Origin: Bacteroidaceae bacterium
Lineage (GTDB): Bacteria; Bacteroidota; Bacteroidia; Bacteroidales; Bacteroidaceae
Assembly (NCBI GenBank): GCA_017647975.1
Contig: JAGCJL010000084.1
Location: 1-62,404, forward strand
Direction of reading: 5' to 3'
Length of the DNA stretch: 62,404 nucleotides
This document shows positions 45,370-55,043 of this stretch, piece after piece (position 1 is the first letter of the stretch; every line of letters starts with the position of its first letter). Below the pieces are notes generated by a model. That model was not told the DNA's origin and did not search any database. It saw only the letters and a list, made by a program, of their open reading frames with translations. Position numbers and translations under genes: made by a program.

Positions 45370-47959
45370 GAACTTCAACAAATTCACAAACAAAGCCCAA
45401 GAGGCTGTACAGGAAGCTGTAAACATAGCCCAAGAGCATGGACAGCAAGTTATTGAACCTGCCCACATCATGGGAGGAATAATAAAGAGCGACAACCGCA
45501 TTGTATCATTCCTCTTTCAGAAATCGGGTGCTAACCTGAGCAACATAGTGACAGGTATCGAGAGTATCATAAAATCGTTGCCCAAGGTAAGTGGTGGCGA
45601 ACCCTACCTAAGCCGTGAGAGCAACAAAGTATTAACAGAAGCAGAAAACATCGCCAAAAAGCTGGGCGACGAATATGTGTCGATAGAACCACTGCTACTC
45701 GCACTGACAATAGTCGACAACCCGGTGGCGACACTGCTCAAGAACAACGGCGTAAGACGCGAAGAGATAGAGAAAGCTATCAGCGAACTACGCAAAGGCG
45801 AGAAGGTTACATCACAAAGTGCCGAAGAAAGCTATCAGGCACTTTCACGTTATGCAATAAACCTCAACGATGCAGCACGCAGTGGAAAGCTCGACCCTGT
45901 AATAGGACGCGATGATGAAATAAGACGCATATTACAGATTCTGAGCCGCAGAACAAAGAATAATCCAATTCTCATAGGAGAACCGGGAACGGGAAAGACA
46001 GCCATCGTAGAAGGACTTGCACACCGCCTTATAAGAGGCGATGTACCCGACAATCTACGTGACAAGCAGATATATTCACTTGATATGGGTGCTTTGGTTG
46101 CCGGTGCAAAATACAAGGGTGAATTCGAAGAACGCTTGAAAGCGGTCATAAACGAGGTGATGAAATCAGATGGCGGAATAATCCTATTTATAGACGAGAT
46201 ACATACACTTGTAGGTGCAGGTAAAGGCGAAGGTGCCATGGATGCGGCAAATATTCTCAAACCGGCATTGGCACGTGGCGAACTACGTTCTATTGGTGCA
46301 ACAACTCTTGATGAATACCAAAAATATTTTGAGAAAGACAAGGCTCTTGAACGACGCTTCCAAAGCGTGATGGTAAACGAGCCCGACAAGATGAGCACCA
46401 TATCAATTCTTCGCGGACTGAAAGAACGCTACGAAAGCCATCACAAGGTTCGCATACAGGACGATGCACTCATCGCCGCAGTAACACTTAGTGACAGATA
46501 CATCACCGAGCGATTCCTTCCCGACAAAGCAATTGACCTAATAGATGAAGCCGCAGCAAAGTTACGTATGGAACGCGACTCGCTACCCGAGGAACTCGAC
46601 GAAATTTCACGACACATCAAACAGTTGGAAATAGAACGCGAGGCAATAAAACGCGAGAAAAACGAACCTAAACTTGAGAGTCTGAACAAAGAGATATCAT
46701 CGCTCAAAGAAGAAGAGAAGAGCAAACGTGCAAAATGGCAACAAGAAAAAGAACTGGCCGACCGCATACAGAATGCCAAACACGAAATAGAAGAGTTGAA
46801 ATTTGAGGCCGAAACAGCCGAAAGAGAAGGCAACTACGGACGTGTGGCAGAAATCAGGTATGGCAAGATTAAGGAACTTGAAAACGAAATCGAGAACCTT
46901 AAAACAAAGCTACGCGAAGCACAGGACAACAACGCCATGATAAAGGAAGAGGTTACCGCAGAAGACATTGCCGATGTTGTTTCACGCTGGACCGGTATCC
47001 CTGTGAGCAAGATGCTGCAGAGCGAAAGAGAGAAACTGCTCACACTTGAAGAGGAACTGCACAAAAGAGTTATTGGACAAGACGAGGCTATACAGGTTGT
47101 AAGCGATGCTGTACGCCGTAGCCGTGCAGGCTTGCAAGACCCCAAACGCCCTATCGGCTCATTCATATTCCTTGGAACAACCGGTGTGGGAAAGACCGAG
47201 CTGGCAAAAGCCCTTGCAACATATCTATTCAATGACGAGAGCCTGATGACAAGAATAGACATGAGCGAATATCAGGAGAAATTCTCCGTCTCACGCCTGA
47301 TAGGTGCTCCTCCAGGATACGTGGGATATGACGAAGGCGGACAGTTGACCGAAGCTGTACGACGCAAGCCTTACTCTGTCGTGCTTTTTGACGAGATTGA
47401 GAAAGCTCACCCCGATGTGTTCAATATCTTGCTGCAAGTTCTTGACGATGGCCGACTCACCGACAATAAAGGTCGTGTGGTAAACTTCAAGAACACCATA
47501 ATAATAATGACAAGCAACATGGGCAGTGCTTATATACAAGAGCAGTTCGACAAGATGAGCGACAGCAACAAGGATAAGATTCTTGAGGAGACAAAGGCAA
47601 CAATCCTTGAAATGCTCAAGAAGAATGTACGCCCCGAGTTTTTAAATCGCATAGATGAGATTGTGATGTTCACACCACTCAACAGCGAAGAAATAGAACA
47701 GATTGTACGCTTGCAGGCAAATGGTGTCACCGAAATCCTTTCAGAGAATGGTGTCGAATTAGAAATTGCCGACAGTGCTATAAAATTCATTGCACAAGCC
47801 GGATTCGACCCCGAATTCGGAGCCCGCCCTGTAAAGCGAGCAATGCAACGTTACTTGCTCAACGACCTATCAAAACAGTTACTAGCCGGCAGCGTCGATA
47901 AGAGCAAGCCTATAAAAGTAACAGCAGAAAATGGTATGCTGACATATACAAACAGCTAA
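45368..47959 (+). CDS. clpB: ATP-dependent disaggregase ClpB
   Basis: Hexameric AAA+ chaperone that extracts proteins from aggregates together with DnaK. The 863-aa protein has the Clp N-domain (about 1-150), NBD1 with Walker A GEPGTGKT (204-211), the coiled-coil middle domain (about 405-530, rich in E and K) that marks ClpB rather than ClpA or ClpC, NBD2 with GTTGVGKT (603-610), and the small C-terminal domain. Full normal length. Heat or stress control is expected, and the inverted repeat over the start site is the obvious candidate element. Confidence 0.96.
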   Translation: MNFNKFTNKAQEAVQEAVNIAQEHGQQVIEPAHIMGGIIKSDNRIVSFLFQKSGANLSNIVTGIESIIKSLPKVSGGEPYLSRESNKVLTEAENIAKKLGDEYVSIEPLLLALTIVDNPVATLLKNNGVRREEIEKAISELRKGEKVTSQSAEESYQALSRYAINLNDAARSGKLDPVIGRDDEIRRILQILSRRTKNNPILIGEPGTGKTAIVEGLAHRLIRGDVPDNLRDKQIYSLDMGALVAGAKYKGEFEERLKAVINEVMKSDGGIILFIDEIHTLVGAGKGEGAMDAANILKPALARGELRSIGATTLDEYQKYFEKDKALERRFQSVMVNEPDKMSTISILRGLKERYESHHKVRIQDDALIAAVTLSDRYITERFLPDKAIDLIDEAAAKLRMERDSLPEELDEISRHIKQLEIEREAIKREKNEPKLESLNKEISSLKEEEKSKRAKWQQEKELADRIQNAKHEIEELKFEAETAEREGNYGRVAEIRYGKIKELENEIENLKTKLREAQDNNAMIKEEVTAEDIADVVSRWTGIPVSKMLQSEREKLLTLEEELHKRVIGQDEAIQVVSDAVRRSRAGLQDPKRPIGSFIFLGTTGVGKTELAKALATYLFNDESLMTRIDMSEYQEKFSVSRLIGAPPGYVGYDEGGQLTEAVRRKPYSVVLFDEIEKAHPDVFNILLQVLDDGRLTDNKGRVVNFKNTIIIMTSNMGSAYIQEQFDKMSDSNKDKILEETKATILEMLKKNVRPEFLNRIDEIVMFTPLNSEEIEQIVRLQANGVTEILSENGVELEIADSAIKFIAQAGFDPEFGARPVKRAMQRYLLNDLSKQLLAGSVDKSKPIKVTAENGMLTYTNS

Positions 47960-47996
47960 AATTCCAATTACCTTGACTAATCAATAATTGGAAAAA

Positions 47997-48036
47997 ACAA
48001 AAAATAGGCTGCTAAATTTAGCAGCCTATTTTTTGT
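47997..48036. terminator. Bidirectional terminator, perfect 40-bp palindrome
   Basis: 20-bp arms meeting at TAAATTTA with core AGGCTGC and a T6 run on both strands. It lies between convergent clpB and glnN. Confidence 0.9.
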
Positions 48037-48045
48037 CATATTCTT

Positions 48046-50229
48046 TTATACTATAAACAAGAGTTCTCTGTACTTTGGCAAAGTCCACAACTCATTATCC
48101 ACCACAAGTTCAAGCTGGTCGATGTGATTACGGATATCTTCAAGCATAGGAGCAACTGTGTCGTGATAAGCTATTGCCTTGTCACGTTCACTAATTATGC
48201 GGTTAGCAACTTTGCGACGCTCGATAAGTTCCGCTACAAGACGGCGTATCTCGGCTACATGCTGTGCCATCTGTTTAACAAGTTCTATATTTTCAGCCGA
48301 GAGACGGTCGCCCTCCTCCTTGCCAATAACCTGCTCCATTTTAATTACATTATCAAGCAATGAACTTTGATACTTTGTAGCAGTTGGAATAATGTGGTTA
48401 AGAGCAAGATCACCAAGAACACGAGCCTCAATCTGTATCTTTTTGGTGTACATTTCCCACTTTATCTCATTGCGGGCACGAAGTTCCGTTTCGGTCATCA
48501 CATCCATCTCGCGGAACATTTGAACGCTCTCCTTATCAAGATAACGGTCAAAGACAATTGGAGCACTTGCCTCACAGTCAAGACCGCGATGCATTGCCTC
48601 ACGTCGCCATTCATCGCTATAGCCGTTACCATCAAAGCGTACAGGCTTGCTATACTTGATATATTTGCGGATAATCTTGACAAGAGCATCCTCTTTAGCC
48701 ATGCCTTTTTCAATTAAAGTATCTACCTCACGTTTAAATATCGTAAGCTGTTCAGCCATGGCTGTATTCAAAGCAATCATAGCCGATGCACAGTTAGCTT
48801 CGGCACCCACTGCACGAAACTCAAAACGGTTACCGGTGAAGGCAAAAGGCGAAGTACGGTTACGGTCCGTATTGTCTATCATCAATTCCGGAATGAACGG
48901 AATATTAAGTCTTAATTCACGTTTACTGAGAATTTTCACAACATCATCAGTTGTTTCCATGTGGTCAAGCACCGATGACAGGTGCGAACCCAAGAAACTT
49001 GAAATTATGGCAGGAGGAGCCTCGGCAGCACCCAAGCGGTGAGAATTTGCCGCAGACATGATACTCGCCTTGAGGAGACCATTATGACGATATATAGCAG
49101 CAAGAGTATTCACCACGAATGTTATGAAACGTAGGTTATCCTTATCGTTCTTTCCCGGTGCCATAAGAAGCACGCCGGTATCTGTTCCCAAAGACCAGTT
49201 ATTATGCTTTCCCGAACCATTGACACCCTTAAAAGGCTTTTCATGCAAAAGAACTCTAAAGCCATGACGGCGTGCAACCTCTTTCATCAACGCCATTATA
49301 AGCATGTTATGATCGACAGCAAGATTACACTCCTCATATATTGGAACAAGTTCAAACTGATTAGGAGCAGCCTCGTTATGACAAGTCTTGGTAGGGATAC
49401 CAAGTTTCATAGCCTCAATTTCAAGTTCCTTCATGAATGCAGCGACACGCTTTGGAATAGAGCCAAAATAGTGATCCTCAAGCTGCTGATTCTTGGCACT
49501 GTCATGTCCCATAAGTGTACGACCGGTCAACAAGAGGTCGGGACGTGCAAGAAGCATACCTTCATCGACAAGAAAATATTCTTGTTCCCAACCGAGATAT
49601 GTAGTAACCTTTTTCACATTCTTGTCAAAGTAACGACATACATCGGTAGCAGCCTTATCTACTGCACGAAGCGATTTCAAGAGTGGAGCCTTATAGTCGA
49701 GAGCCTCACCCGTATATGATATAAAGACTGTTGGAATACAAAGCGTATCATCGATAAGGAATGCCGGAGATGTAGGATCCCACGCACTATAACCGCGAGC
49801 CTCGAAAGTACTGCGAATACCACCGTTAGGAAAAGAAGAGGCATCAGGCTCCTGTTGAACAAGCAATTTACCAGAAAATTCCTCAAGCACACCACCCTTA
49901 CCATCATGTTCAATAAAGGCATCGTGTTTTTCGGCAGTAGTTTCAGTCAGCGGATGAAACCAGTGGGTATAATGTGTAGCACCATGCTCAATAGCCCAAC
50001 GCTTCATACCGTCGGCAACACTGTCTGCAATAGAACTATCAAGCGGAGCATCATTATCGATTACATCAATCAGTTTGTTGTAAACCTCTTTGGGAAGATA
50101 CTTGAACATCTTCTCACGATTAAAGACTTTTGCACCATAATAGTCTGTAGGGCGGACAGCACTGTTAGGAACATCAACCGCTTTCTTACCAAATGCGGCA
50201 GAAACAACTTCAAAACGTAGCTTTGACAT
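48046..50229 (-). CDS. glnN: Glutamine synthetase type III
   Basis: ATP-dependent amidation of glutamate, the nitrogen assimilation enzyme of Bacteroidales. The 727-aa length is that of GSIII (about 730), much longer than GSI. It shows the GSIII N-terminal region, THWFHPLTETTAEKHDAF, KTCHNEAAPNQFELVPIYEE, VNGSGKHNNWSLGT and NRTSPFAFTGNRFEFRAVG. It has a near-perfect promoter (50359-50389) and a leader of about 120 nt in which I see no clear attenuator. Confidence 0.95.
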   Translation of the reverse strand: MSKLRFEVVSAAFGKKAVDVPNSAVRPTDYYGAKVFNREKMFKYLPKEVYNKLIDVIDNDAPLDSSIADSVADGMKRWAIEHGATHYTHWFHPLTETTAEKHDAFIEHDGKGGVLEEFSGKLLVQQEPDASSFPNGGIRSTFEARGYSAWDPTSPAFLIDDTLCIPTVFISYTGEALDYKAPLLKSLRAVDKAATDVCRYFDKNVKKVTTYLGWEQEYFLVDEGMLLARPDLLLTGRTLMGHDSAKNQQLEDHYFGSIPKRVAAFMKELEIEAMKLGIPTKTCHNEAAPNQFELVPIYEECNLAVDHNMLIMALMKEVARRHGFRVLLHEKPFKGVNGSGKHNNWSLGTDTGVLLMAPGKNDKDNLRFITFVVNTLAAIYRHNGLLKASIMSAANSHRLGAAEAPPAIISSFLGSHLSSVLDHMETTDDVVKILSKRELRLNIPFIPELMIDNTDRNRTSPFAFTGNRFEFRAVGAEANCASAMIALNTAMAEQLTIFKREVDTLIEKGMAKEDALVKIIRKYIKYSKPVRFDGNGYSDEWRREAMHRGLDCEASAPIVFDRYLDKESVQMFREMDVMTETELRARNEIKWEMYTKKIQIEARVLGDLALNHIIPTATKYQSSLLDNVIKMEQVIGKEEGDRLSAENIELVKQMAQHVAEIRRLVAELIERRKVANRIISERDKAIAYHDTVAPMLEDIRNHIDQLELVVDNELWTLPKYRELLFIV

Positions 50230-50358
50230 ACTCTTATGTTAAATAATACCTTAATTATATATTCTTGTGGTTGTACAAAATGACAGCAACCTACGGCAAT
50301 GAGCAACATTAGTCAATAAAACATTTTATTAACTTTTTGTAAAATTCAAAAACCAATG

Positions 50359-50389
50359 CAAATATAACACCATACCACTCAAAAACAAA
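50359..50389 (-). promoter_or_regulatory. Consensus promoter of glnN
   Basis: Minus strand TTTG at 50386-50389, 19 bp, TATATTTG at 50359-50366: an exact match to TTTG-N19-TAnnTTTG. The rest of the gene-free stretch 50390-50580 is A-rich with nothing recognisable. Confidence 0.65.
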
Positions 50390-50581
50390 GCTTAAAAGAA
50401 AAAAGAGAAGAAACAGAGGGAACTTTTTTCATTTAACGGAGTGTTAAAACAAAAAAAGGAAGTAAAAAACAAGACAAAATCTCTAAAGCAATACATGTAT
50501 TAGAAAAATATATCTTTTACATCGAAATAACATTTTGTAAGCAAAATCAAAGAAAATACTTTCATTTTGACATAAAACAAT

Positions 50582-50615
50582 AAAAAAAAGTGACCGCAGA
50601 TTATCTGTGGTCACC
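50582..50615 (-). terminator. Terminator of the SRP RNA gene
   Basis: On the minus strand GTGACCACAGA pairs with TCTGCGGTCAC (one A-C mismatch) around a TAA loop, followed by eight T. Confidence 0.8.
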
Positions 50616-50720
50616 TATGGGTGGGTAAGCTACCTACATCGCGCCGCTACAACCAACTACCTTTGCTGCGGTCAAGCCCTGGAGGATTCATTAGGAGCTG
50701 GCCGTACAGGACTTACCCAT
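50616..50720 (-). ncRNA. ffs: Signal recognition particle RNA, small bacterial type
   Basis: On the minus strand the ends pair (GGGTAAG at 50718-50712 with CTTACCC near 50622-50628), forming the long SRP hairpin. The apical region (50660-50680) reads GGGCTTGACCGCAGCAAAGG, which has the conserved AGCA internal-loop side of helix 8 that binds Ffh. The tetraloop reads TGAC (URRC type) rather than GGAA. The RNA has its own -7 box and terminator. Exact 5' end is uncertain; transcription may begin near 50760. Confidence 0.82.
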
Positions 50721-50766
50721 ATTTCAGTTTGTTCAAATCAAATTCAGGTTTGCTTGAAACCTGATG

Positions 50767-50796
50767 CAAAGATACTACTTTTTTCTCATTTCACAA
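50767..50796 (-). promoter_or_regulatory. Candidate promoter of the SRP RNA
   Basis: Minus strand TTG at 50794-50796, 19 bp, TATCTTTG (exact TAnnTTTG) at 50767-50774. Confidence 0.55.
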
Positions 50797-50832
50797 GCGT
50801 TGAAACATTTTTTATTGTTCTTTTCGCAAAAT

Positions 50833-51636
50833 TCAACCTTGACGACAAACAAATTCCTCTGCCGGTTTCAGAGCATCGAGCTTTCCCACATCAATAAACT
50901 CCAAATCCTTTGCAACAACACCATATACAGGATATTTTGCAGCCAGCCACATGTAAAAACTCATAATAGGGAAACGTACACCCTTTACATCATCAAGCGG
51001 CAGTTCCTTAATTTTTACATACTCTTCCATTAAAGCCAGAACCTTATCACTAAGAATGTGTATTCCCGAAAAAGCCAAACGACGACAGTCGTTGGGGTGA
51101 ATATCGGGCGAGGTGACATGATAGTCACCACTATCGGTGTTCATCCAGCCCACAAGTTGCATTGTATCGGGTGCAAAAAGCAAGAAACGTGTAGTCTCAC
51201 GTTCGCTGACCAAAAGAGTTGCAAGAGCATCTTCACACACTTGAGACTCAAACCACTTTATATCGCAATTAGAAAGAATATCAACATTATGTATGAGGAA
51301 ACGGCCACACCCCTCAAGATAACGACGTGCATGAAGCACAGCACCGCCGGTCTCTAAAAGCAAAGCACGTTCATCACTTATCTCCATAAGCATATTACCG
51401 GCCGAAAGATTTTCCTTTTTATCAACAATCCAAGACTGCTCTTTAACCCACTGCTCCACCTTGTCGGCAAAATAATGAATATTAACAACAGCCTCATTTA
51501 TTCCAAGCGAAAGTAATTTTCGTGCAACATGTTCAATAAGAGGCTTTTCACAAACCGGTACAAGAGCTTTGGGAAGAGTATCTGTAATTGGTTTAAGACG
51601 GGTTCCCAACCCCGCCGCAAAAATCATCGCTTTCAT
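50833..51636 (-). CDS. Sugar-phosphate nucleotidyltransferase (MurU/mannose-1-P guanylyltransferase type)
   Basis: The 267-aa protein begins MKAMIFAAGLGTRLKPITD with PKALVPVCEKPLIEH, the GxGTRL(x)n-PK signature of nucleotidyl transferases, and has the metal-binding HNVDILSNCD segment. It would activate a sugar 1-phosphate with an NTP; the sugar is undecided (N-acetylmuramate for cell-wall recycling and mannose are the usual options). The start at 51636 gives the standard N-terminus; ATG 51666 adds ten unrelated residues. It is upstream of the SRP RNA on the same strand. Confidence 0.85.
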   Translation of the reverse strand: MKAMIFAAGLGTRLKPITDTLPKALVPVCEKPLIEHVARKLLSLGINEAVVNIHYFADKVEQWVKEQSWIVDKKENLSAGNMLMEISDERALLLETGGAVLHARRYLEGCGRFLIHNVDILSNCDIKWFESQVCEDALATLLVSERETTRFLLFAPDTMQLVGWMNTDSGDYHVTSPDIHPNDCRRLAFSGIHILSDKVLALMEEYVKIKELPLDDVKGVRFPIMSFYMWLAAKYPVYGVVAKDLEFIDVGKLDALKPAEEFVCRQG

Positions 51637-51738
51637 GTGAGAAATAAAAATAAATTTTAAATTCAAGCAAATTTATAAAAAAAGAGAGAAAAATAAGAAT
51701 TAAACCACATTAAAATAGTTTATTTCATAAAAACGACA

Positions 51739-51746
51739 TACCTTTG
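51739..51746 (+). promoter_or_regulatory. Candidate -7 box for the secreted DUF6359 protein
   Basis: TACCTTTG, exact TAnnTTTG, 56 nt before the ATG; a TTTA-like element lies about 17 bp upstream. Confidence 0.4.
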
Positions 51747-51802
51747 TGAAAATTCTTCATAGTAAAAAATAAATTTTAAATATTAATCTTAAAATCAAAT
51801 CT

Positions 51803-53458
51803 ATGAAAAAACTTTTACTCACAGTTTTCTGTTTGTTCAGCATCATGAGTTTTGCTGTAGCAGACGAAGCTAAATTCGATTTTACTAATCCTTCAGGATT
51901 GACACCATCGATTACCGATGACAAGTTTTCAGAAACATCAACAGAAGGTGCTTACGAATTCGGCACATCTGAAACCACATTTACCAACAACGGTGTTACA
52001 ATCAACACAACAGACGGCACCACAATCTCTCGTATTTGGAAAGCAGCAAGTGGTAAATACGATTTCCGTTTGTACAAGACTGCTACAATGACCATTGCTG
52101 CACCTCAAGGCGAAACAATCACATCTATCGTTTTTGCCGGTAATGAAGTGAGCAGTTTCTCAGCAAACAACGGTACTATTAACGGTAAAAACTGGTCAGG
52201 CTCTGCAGAAGAAGTAGTATTCACTTGGGCTGATAATGCAAAAACACAGAAAATCAACACAATTACAGTTACTTTTGGTGACGGCACAGCAGAACCCGAC
52301 AACGGCGGCAATGAAGAGCCAGAGGAAGAGATGGACATTACCACCATCGACAATGTTGCCGAAGGTGCTGAATGTAAGATTCTTGGTACAGTAGTTGCTG
52401 TGAATGCAAAAAGTTTCCTCGTTGAAGACGAAACAAGCATCATTCTTGTTTACATGAACGATGTACCAGGAGTAGCAAATGGCGACGAGGTAACCGTACA
52501 AGGTACTATATCAACATACGCCGGCATGCTACAATTTTCTGAAGGATCTAAAGTTGTAAAAACAGGAAATAAGAACAATGTAACATACCCCGAAGTAACT
52601 GTTTTGAATGCAGATAAAGTTGACGAACTCTTTGCCAACCCAGACATCCAGTATGTTGAGTATAGCGGTAAATTGTCTGTCAGCGGAAACTATTACAATG
52701 TCGCTATTGAAAACACAACTGTTATATGTAGCATCACATCCCCTACAGAAGAAGAGAAAAAATCCCTAACTGACGGTTCTGTTATAACAGTAACAGGTTA
52801 CACCACAGGAGCTATTACAAGCAGTAACGGTGGTACTTACCTGAATACAATTGCAACAGAAATTGAAGTAACAGAAGCTGCTCCCGGCGGTTCTGAGGGT
52901 GACAACAACGAAGATAACAACGATTCAGATAACTCTACCGCTACTGCATATACTGTAGCAGAGGCTATTGCTGCATACGTTGAAGGCGAGAAAATCCCCG
53001 CTATCGTTACAGGTTATATTGTTGGTGCCATGAATTCAACCGGTTATGTAGCAGAATTCGGTACAACAACAGTAAACACCAACATTCTCCTTTCAGACAA
53101 TGTTGATGAGACAGACGAAGCGAACTGTATCATCGTACAGTTGCCGCAAGGTGAAATCCGCGAGAAATTGAACCTTGTTGACAACCCAAGCAAGTACAAG
53201 AAGAAGGTAGCTCTCACCGGTAGCCTTGAGAAATACTTTAACGTAGCTGGTTTGAAGAACACATCGGCTTACAAGTTCATCAATGAGAATGAGAACGGAA
53301 ACGACAATGATAACGGCAACGACAACGAGAACAGCATCAAGAGCGTCGAGGCTGAGAATGGTAACGCTGTAATCTTTGACCTTACCGGTCGCAAAGTAAA
53401 CAACATTGCAACTCCAGGCATCTACATTGTAAATGGCAAAAAGGTATTGGTTAAGTAA
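51803..53458 (+). CDS. Secreted DUF6359-containing protein with T9SS-type tail
   Basis: The 551-aa protein has a signal peptide (about 1-20, ...SFAVADE), a jelly-roll-like beta domain (about 22-160), an acidic linker, an OB-fold-like domain (about 175-350: ILGTVVAVNAKSFLVEDET, GDEVTVQGTIS), a DUF6359-like OB domain (about 375-490: AYTVAEAIAAYVEGEKIPAIVTG-like, KKVALTGSLEKYF), an Asn/Asp-rich linker and a T9SS-like tail (IFDLTGRKVNNI...GIYIVNGKKV). No catalytic motif is seen. It probably sits on or leaves the cell surface; the ligand is unknown. Confidence 0.75.
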   Translation: MKKLLLTVFCLFSIMSFAVADEAKFDFTNPSGLTPSITDDKFSETSTEGAYEFGTSETTFTNNGVTINTTDGTTISRIWKAASGKYDFRLYKTATMTIAAPQGETITSIVFAGNEVSSFSANNGTINGKNWSGSAEEVVFTWADNAKTQKINTITVTFGDGTAEPDNGGNEEPEEEMDITTIDNVAEGAECKILGTVVAVNAKSFLVEDETSIILVYMNDVPGVANGDEVTVQGTISTYAGMLQFSEGSKVVKTGNKNNVTYPEVTVLNADKVDELFANPDIQYVEYSGKLSVSGNYYNVAIENTTVICSITSPTEEEKKSLTDGSVITVTGYTTGAITSSNGGTYLNTIATEIEVTEAAPGGSEGDNNEDNNDSDNSTATAYTVAEAIAAYVEGEKIPAIVTGYIVGAMNSTGYVAEFGTTTVNTNILLSDNVDETDEANCIIVQLPQGEIREKLNLVDNPSKYKKKVALTGSLEKYFNVAGLKNTSAYKFINENENGNDNDNGNDNENSIKSVEAENGNAVIFDLTGRKVNNIATPGIYIVNGKKVLVK

Positions 53459-53477
53459 ATAAACATACTTTAAAACA

Positions 53478-53515
53478 AAAAAATCCCAAGAGGCAAAGGT
53501 CTCTTGGGATTTTTT
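53478..53515 (+). terminator. Terminator after the DUF6359 gene
   Basis: 15-bp stem (core ATCCCAAGAG / CTCTTGGGAT) with loop GCAAAGGT and six T. Confidence 0.9.
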
Positions 53516-53546
53516 ATGTAAGTTTGCAGATAATTTATACTAAATT

Positions 53547-54083
53547 ATGGAAACAGCAGACAACAATAGAGATTTCTACCAACGTTCCATGTACTACGGA
53601 ACAATGCTCGGCATTGTTTGGAGCATCATGTATATTCTGTTCTTTACTGGAATAAGTAGCATGACCGGATTGTTGGCATGTTTTTCACTATTTGTTGCTT
53701 CTCCATTCATTGCTATGTCATTTGCAAAGAAATACAGAAAAGAAGAATGCAATGACATCATGAATTTTAGAAAGGCATGGATTTTCCTTTTTTACATGTA
53801 CGTCTGTGCCGGCATGTTCAGTGCATTTGTTTCATTCATATATCTTAGATTTATTGACAATGGAACTTTCTTCATGTCAATGCAAGAAATTCTAAAGGCC
53901 GGAGCAGAACTGCCGGGTACTGACGAAGCCATGAAACAACAAATACAGGCAGCCTTGGAGGCCTTAGCAAGCATTACTCCGGGTAATTTTGTATGGCAGT
54001 TGTTGAGCAACAACATGTTCAATACATCGGTTCTGCCTCTTATTATAGCACTTTTTGTACGCAAAAACAATTTAAACAATTGA
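53547..54083 (+). CDS. DUF4199 membrane protein
   Basis: The 178-aa protein has about four hydrophobic helices (near 15-35, 40-58, 75-98 and 150-172) and matches the DUF4199 pattern of Bacteroidetes (MYYGTMLGIVWSIMYILFF). Function is unknown. It lies 7 nt upstream of a family 2 glycosyltransferase, and the pair recurs in Bacteroidales in my experience, suggesting a membrane-linked glycolipid role. A -7-like TAAGTTTG lies at 53519-53526. Confidence 0.78.
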   Translation: METADNNRDFYQRSMYYGTMLGIVWSIMYILFFTGISSMTGLLACFSLFVASPFIAMSFAKKYRKEECNDIMNFRKAWIFLFYMYVCAGMFSAFVSFIYLRFIDNGTFFMSMQEILKAGAELPGTDEAMKQQIQAALEALASITPGNFVWQLLSNNMFNTSVLPLIIALFVRKNNLNN

Positions 54084-54090
54084 TACAGCA

Positions 54091-55041
54091 ATGGATATAT
54101 CAGTTATAGTACCATTATACAACGAAGCGGAATCACTTCCTGAACTGACAGAGTGGATTGAACGCGTGATGAAAGAGAACAAATTCTCTTACGAAATAAT
54201 ATTCATCAATGACGGAAGCACAGACAATTCTTGGGACATCATAGAGGATTTAAGCAAGAAGAACAGTGCTGTTCATGGTATTAAATTTCGCCGAAACTAC
54301 GGCAAGTCACCGGCATTATACTGTGGCTTTGAGCGTGCTAAAGGCGATGTTGTCATAACAATGGATGCTGACCTGCAAGACAGCCCCGACGAGATTCCCG
54401 TTCTCTACAAGATGATAACAGACGAGGGCTACGACCTTGTTTCGGGATATAAGAAGAAGCGTTATGACCCACTAAGCAAAACCATTCCCACAAAGTTGTT
54501 CAACGCTACAGCCCGCATGGTTTCGGGAATAAAGAACCTGCACGATTTCAACTGTGGTCTCAAAGCCTATCGCAATGAGGTTGTAAAGAACATCGAGGTC
54601 TATGGTGACATGCACCGCTACATTCCGTTCCTCGCAAAGAATGCAGGTTACGACAAGATTGGAGAACTTGTTGTACACCACCAGGCACGCAAATACGGAA
54701 GCAGCAAGTTCGGCATAAGCCGTTTCTTCCACGGCTACCTCGACCTTATGTCGCTGTGGTTCCTCGCCCGTTTCAGCCGTCGCCCAATGCACATATTCGG
54801 CTTATGGGGTTCAATGATGTTTTTCTTTGGCTTCATTGCAGCCATTATCGTTGGCGGACATAAGCTAATAGCTCTTGCCAACGGCGAGGCAAGTCGTTTA
54901 GTGACTGATTCACCATATTTCTACATATCGCTCACACTTATGATTATGGGAACACAGTTGTTCCTTTCGGGATTTCTCGCTGAGCTTGTGAGCCGCAATT
55001 CACAGGAACGAAACAGATACAACATTTCCAAGGAGATATAA
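54091..55041 (+). CDS. Membrane-anchored family 2 glycosyltransferase (GtrB/DPM1-like)
   Basis: The 316-aa protein has a GT-A fold catalytic domain (about 1-225) with INDGSTDNSWDI and the metal-binding DADLQDSPDEIP (D92, D94), and two C-terminal transmembrane helices (about 230-255 and 268-292). It resembles polyprenyl-phosphate sugar transferases of the GtrB/dolichol-phosphate mannosyltransferase group, so it probably charges undecaprenyl phosphate with a sugar at the inner membrane. The next gene starts 2 nt after its stop. Confidence 0.88.
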   Translation: MDISVIVPLYNEAESLPELTEWIERVMKENKFSYEIIFINDGSTDNSWDIIEDLSKKNSAVHGIKFRRNYGKSPALYCGFERAKGDVVITMDADLQDSPDEIPVLYKMITDEGYDLVSGYKKKRYDPLSKTIPTKLFNATARMVSGIKNLHDFNCGLKAYRNEVVKNIEVYGDMHRYIPFLAKNAGYDKIGELVVHHQARKYGSSKFGISRFFHGYLDLMSLWFLARFSRRPMHIFGLWGSMMFFFGFIAAIIVGGHKLIALANGEASRLVTDSPYFYISLTLMIMGTQLFLSGFLAELVSRNSQERNRYNISKEI

Positions 55042-55043
55042 TA

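Noticed and set aside
50607-51033. Plus-strand frames of 96 and 89 codons
   Set aside because: They overlap the SRP RNA and are antisense to the nucleotidyltransferase gene; composition and lack of a start signal indicate chance frames.
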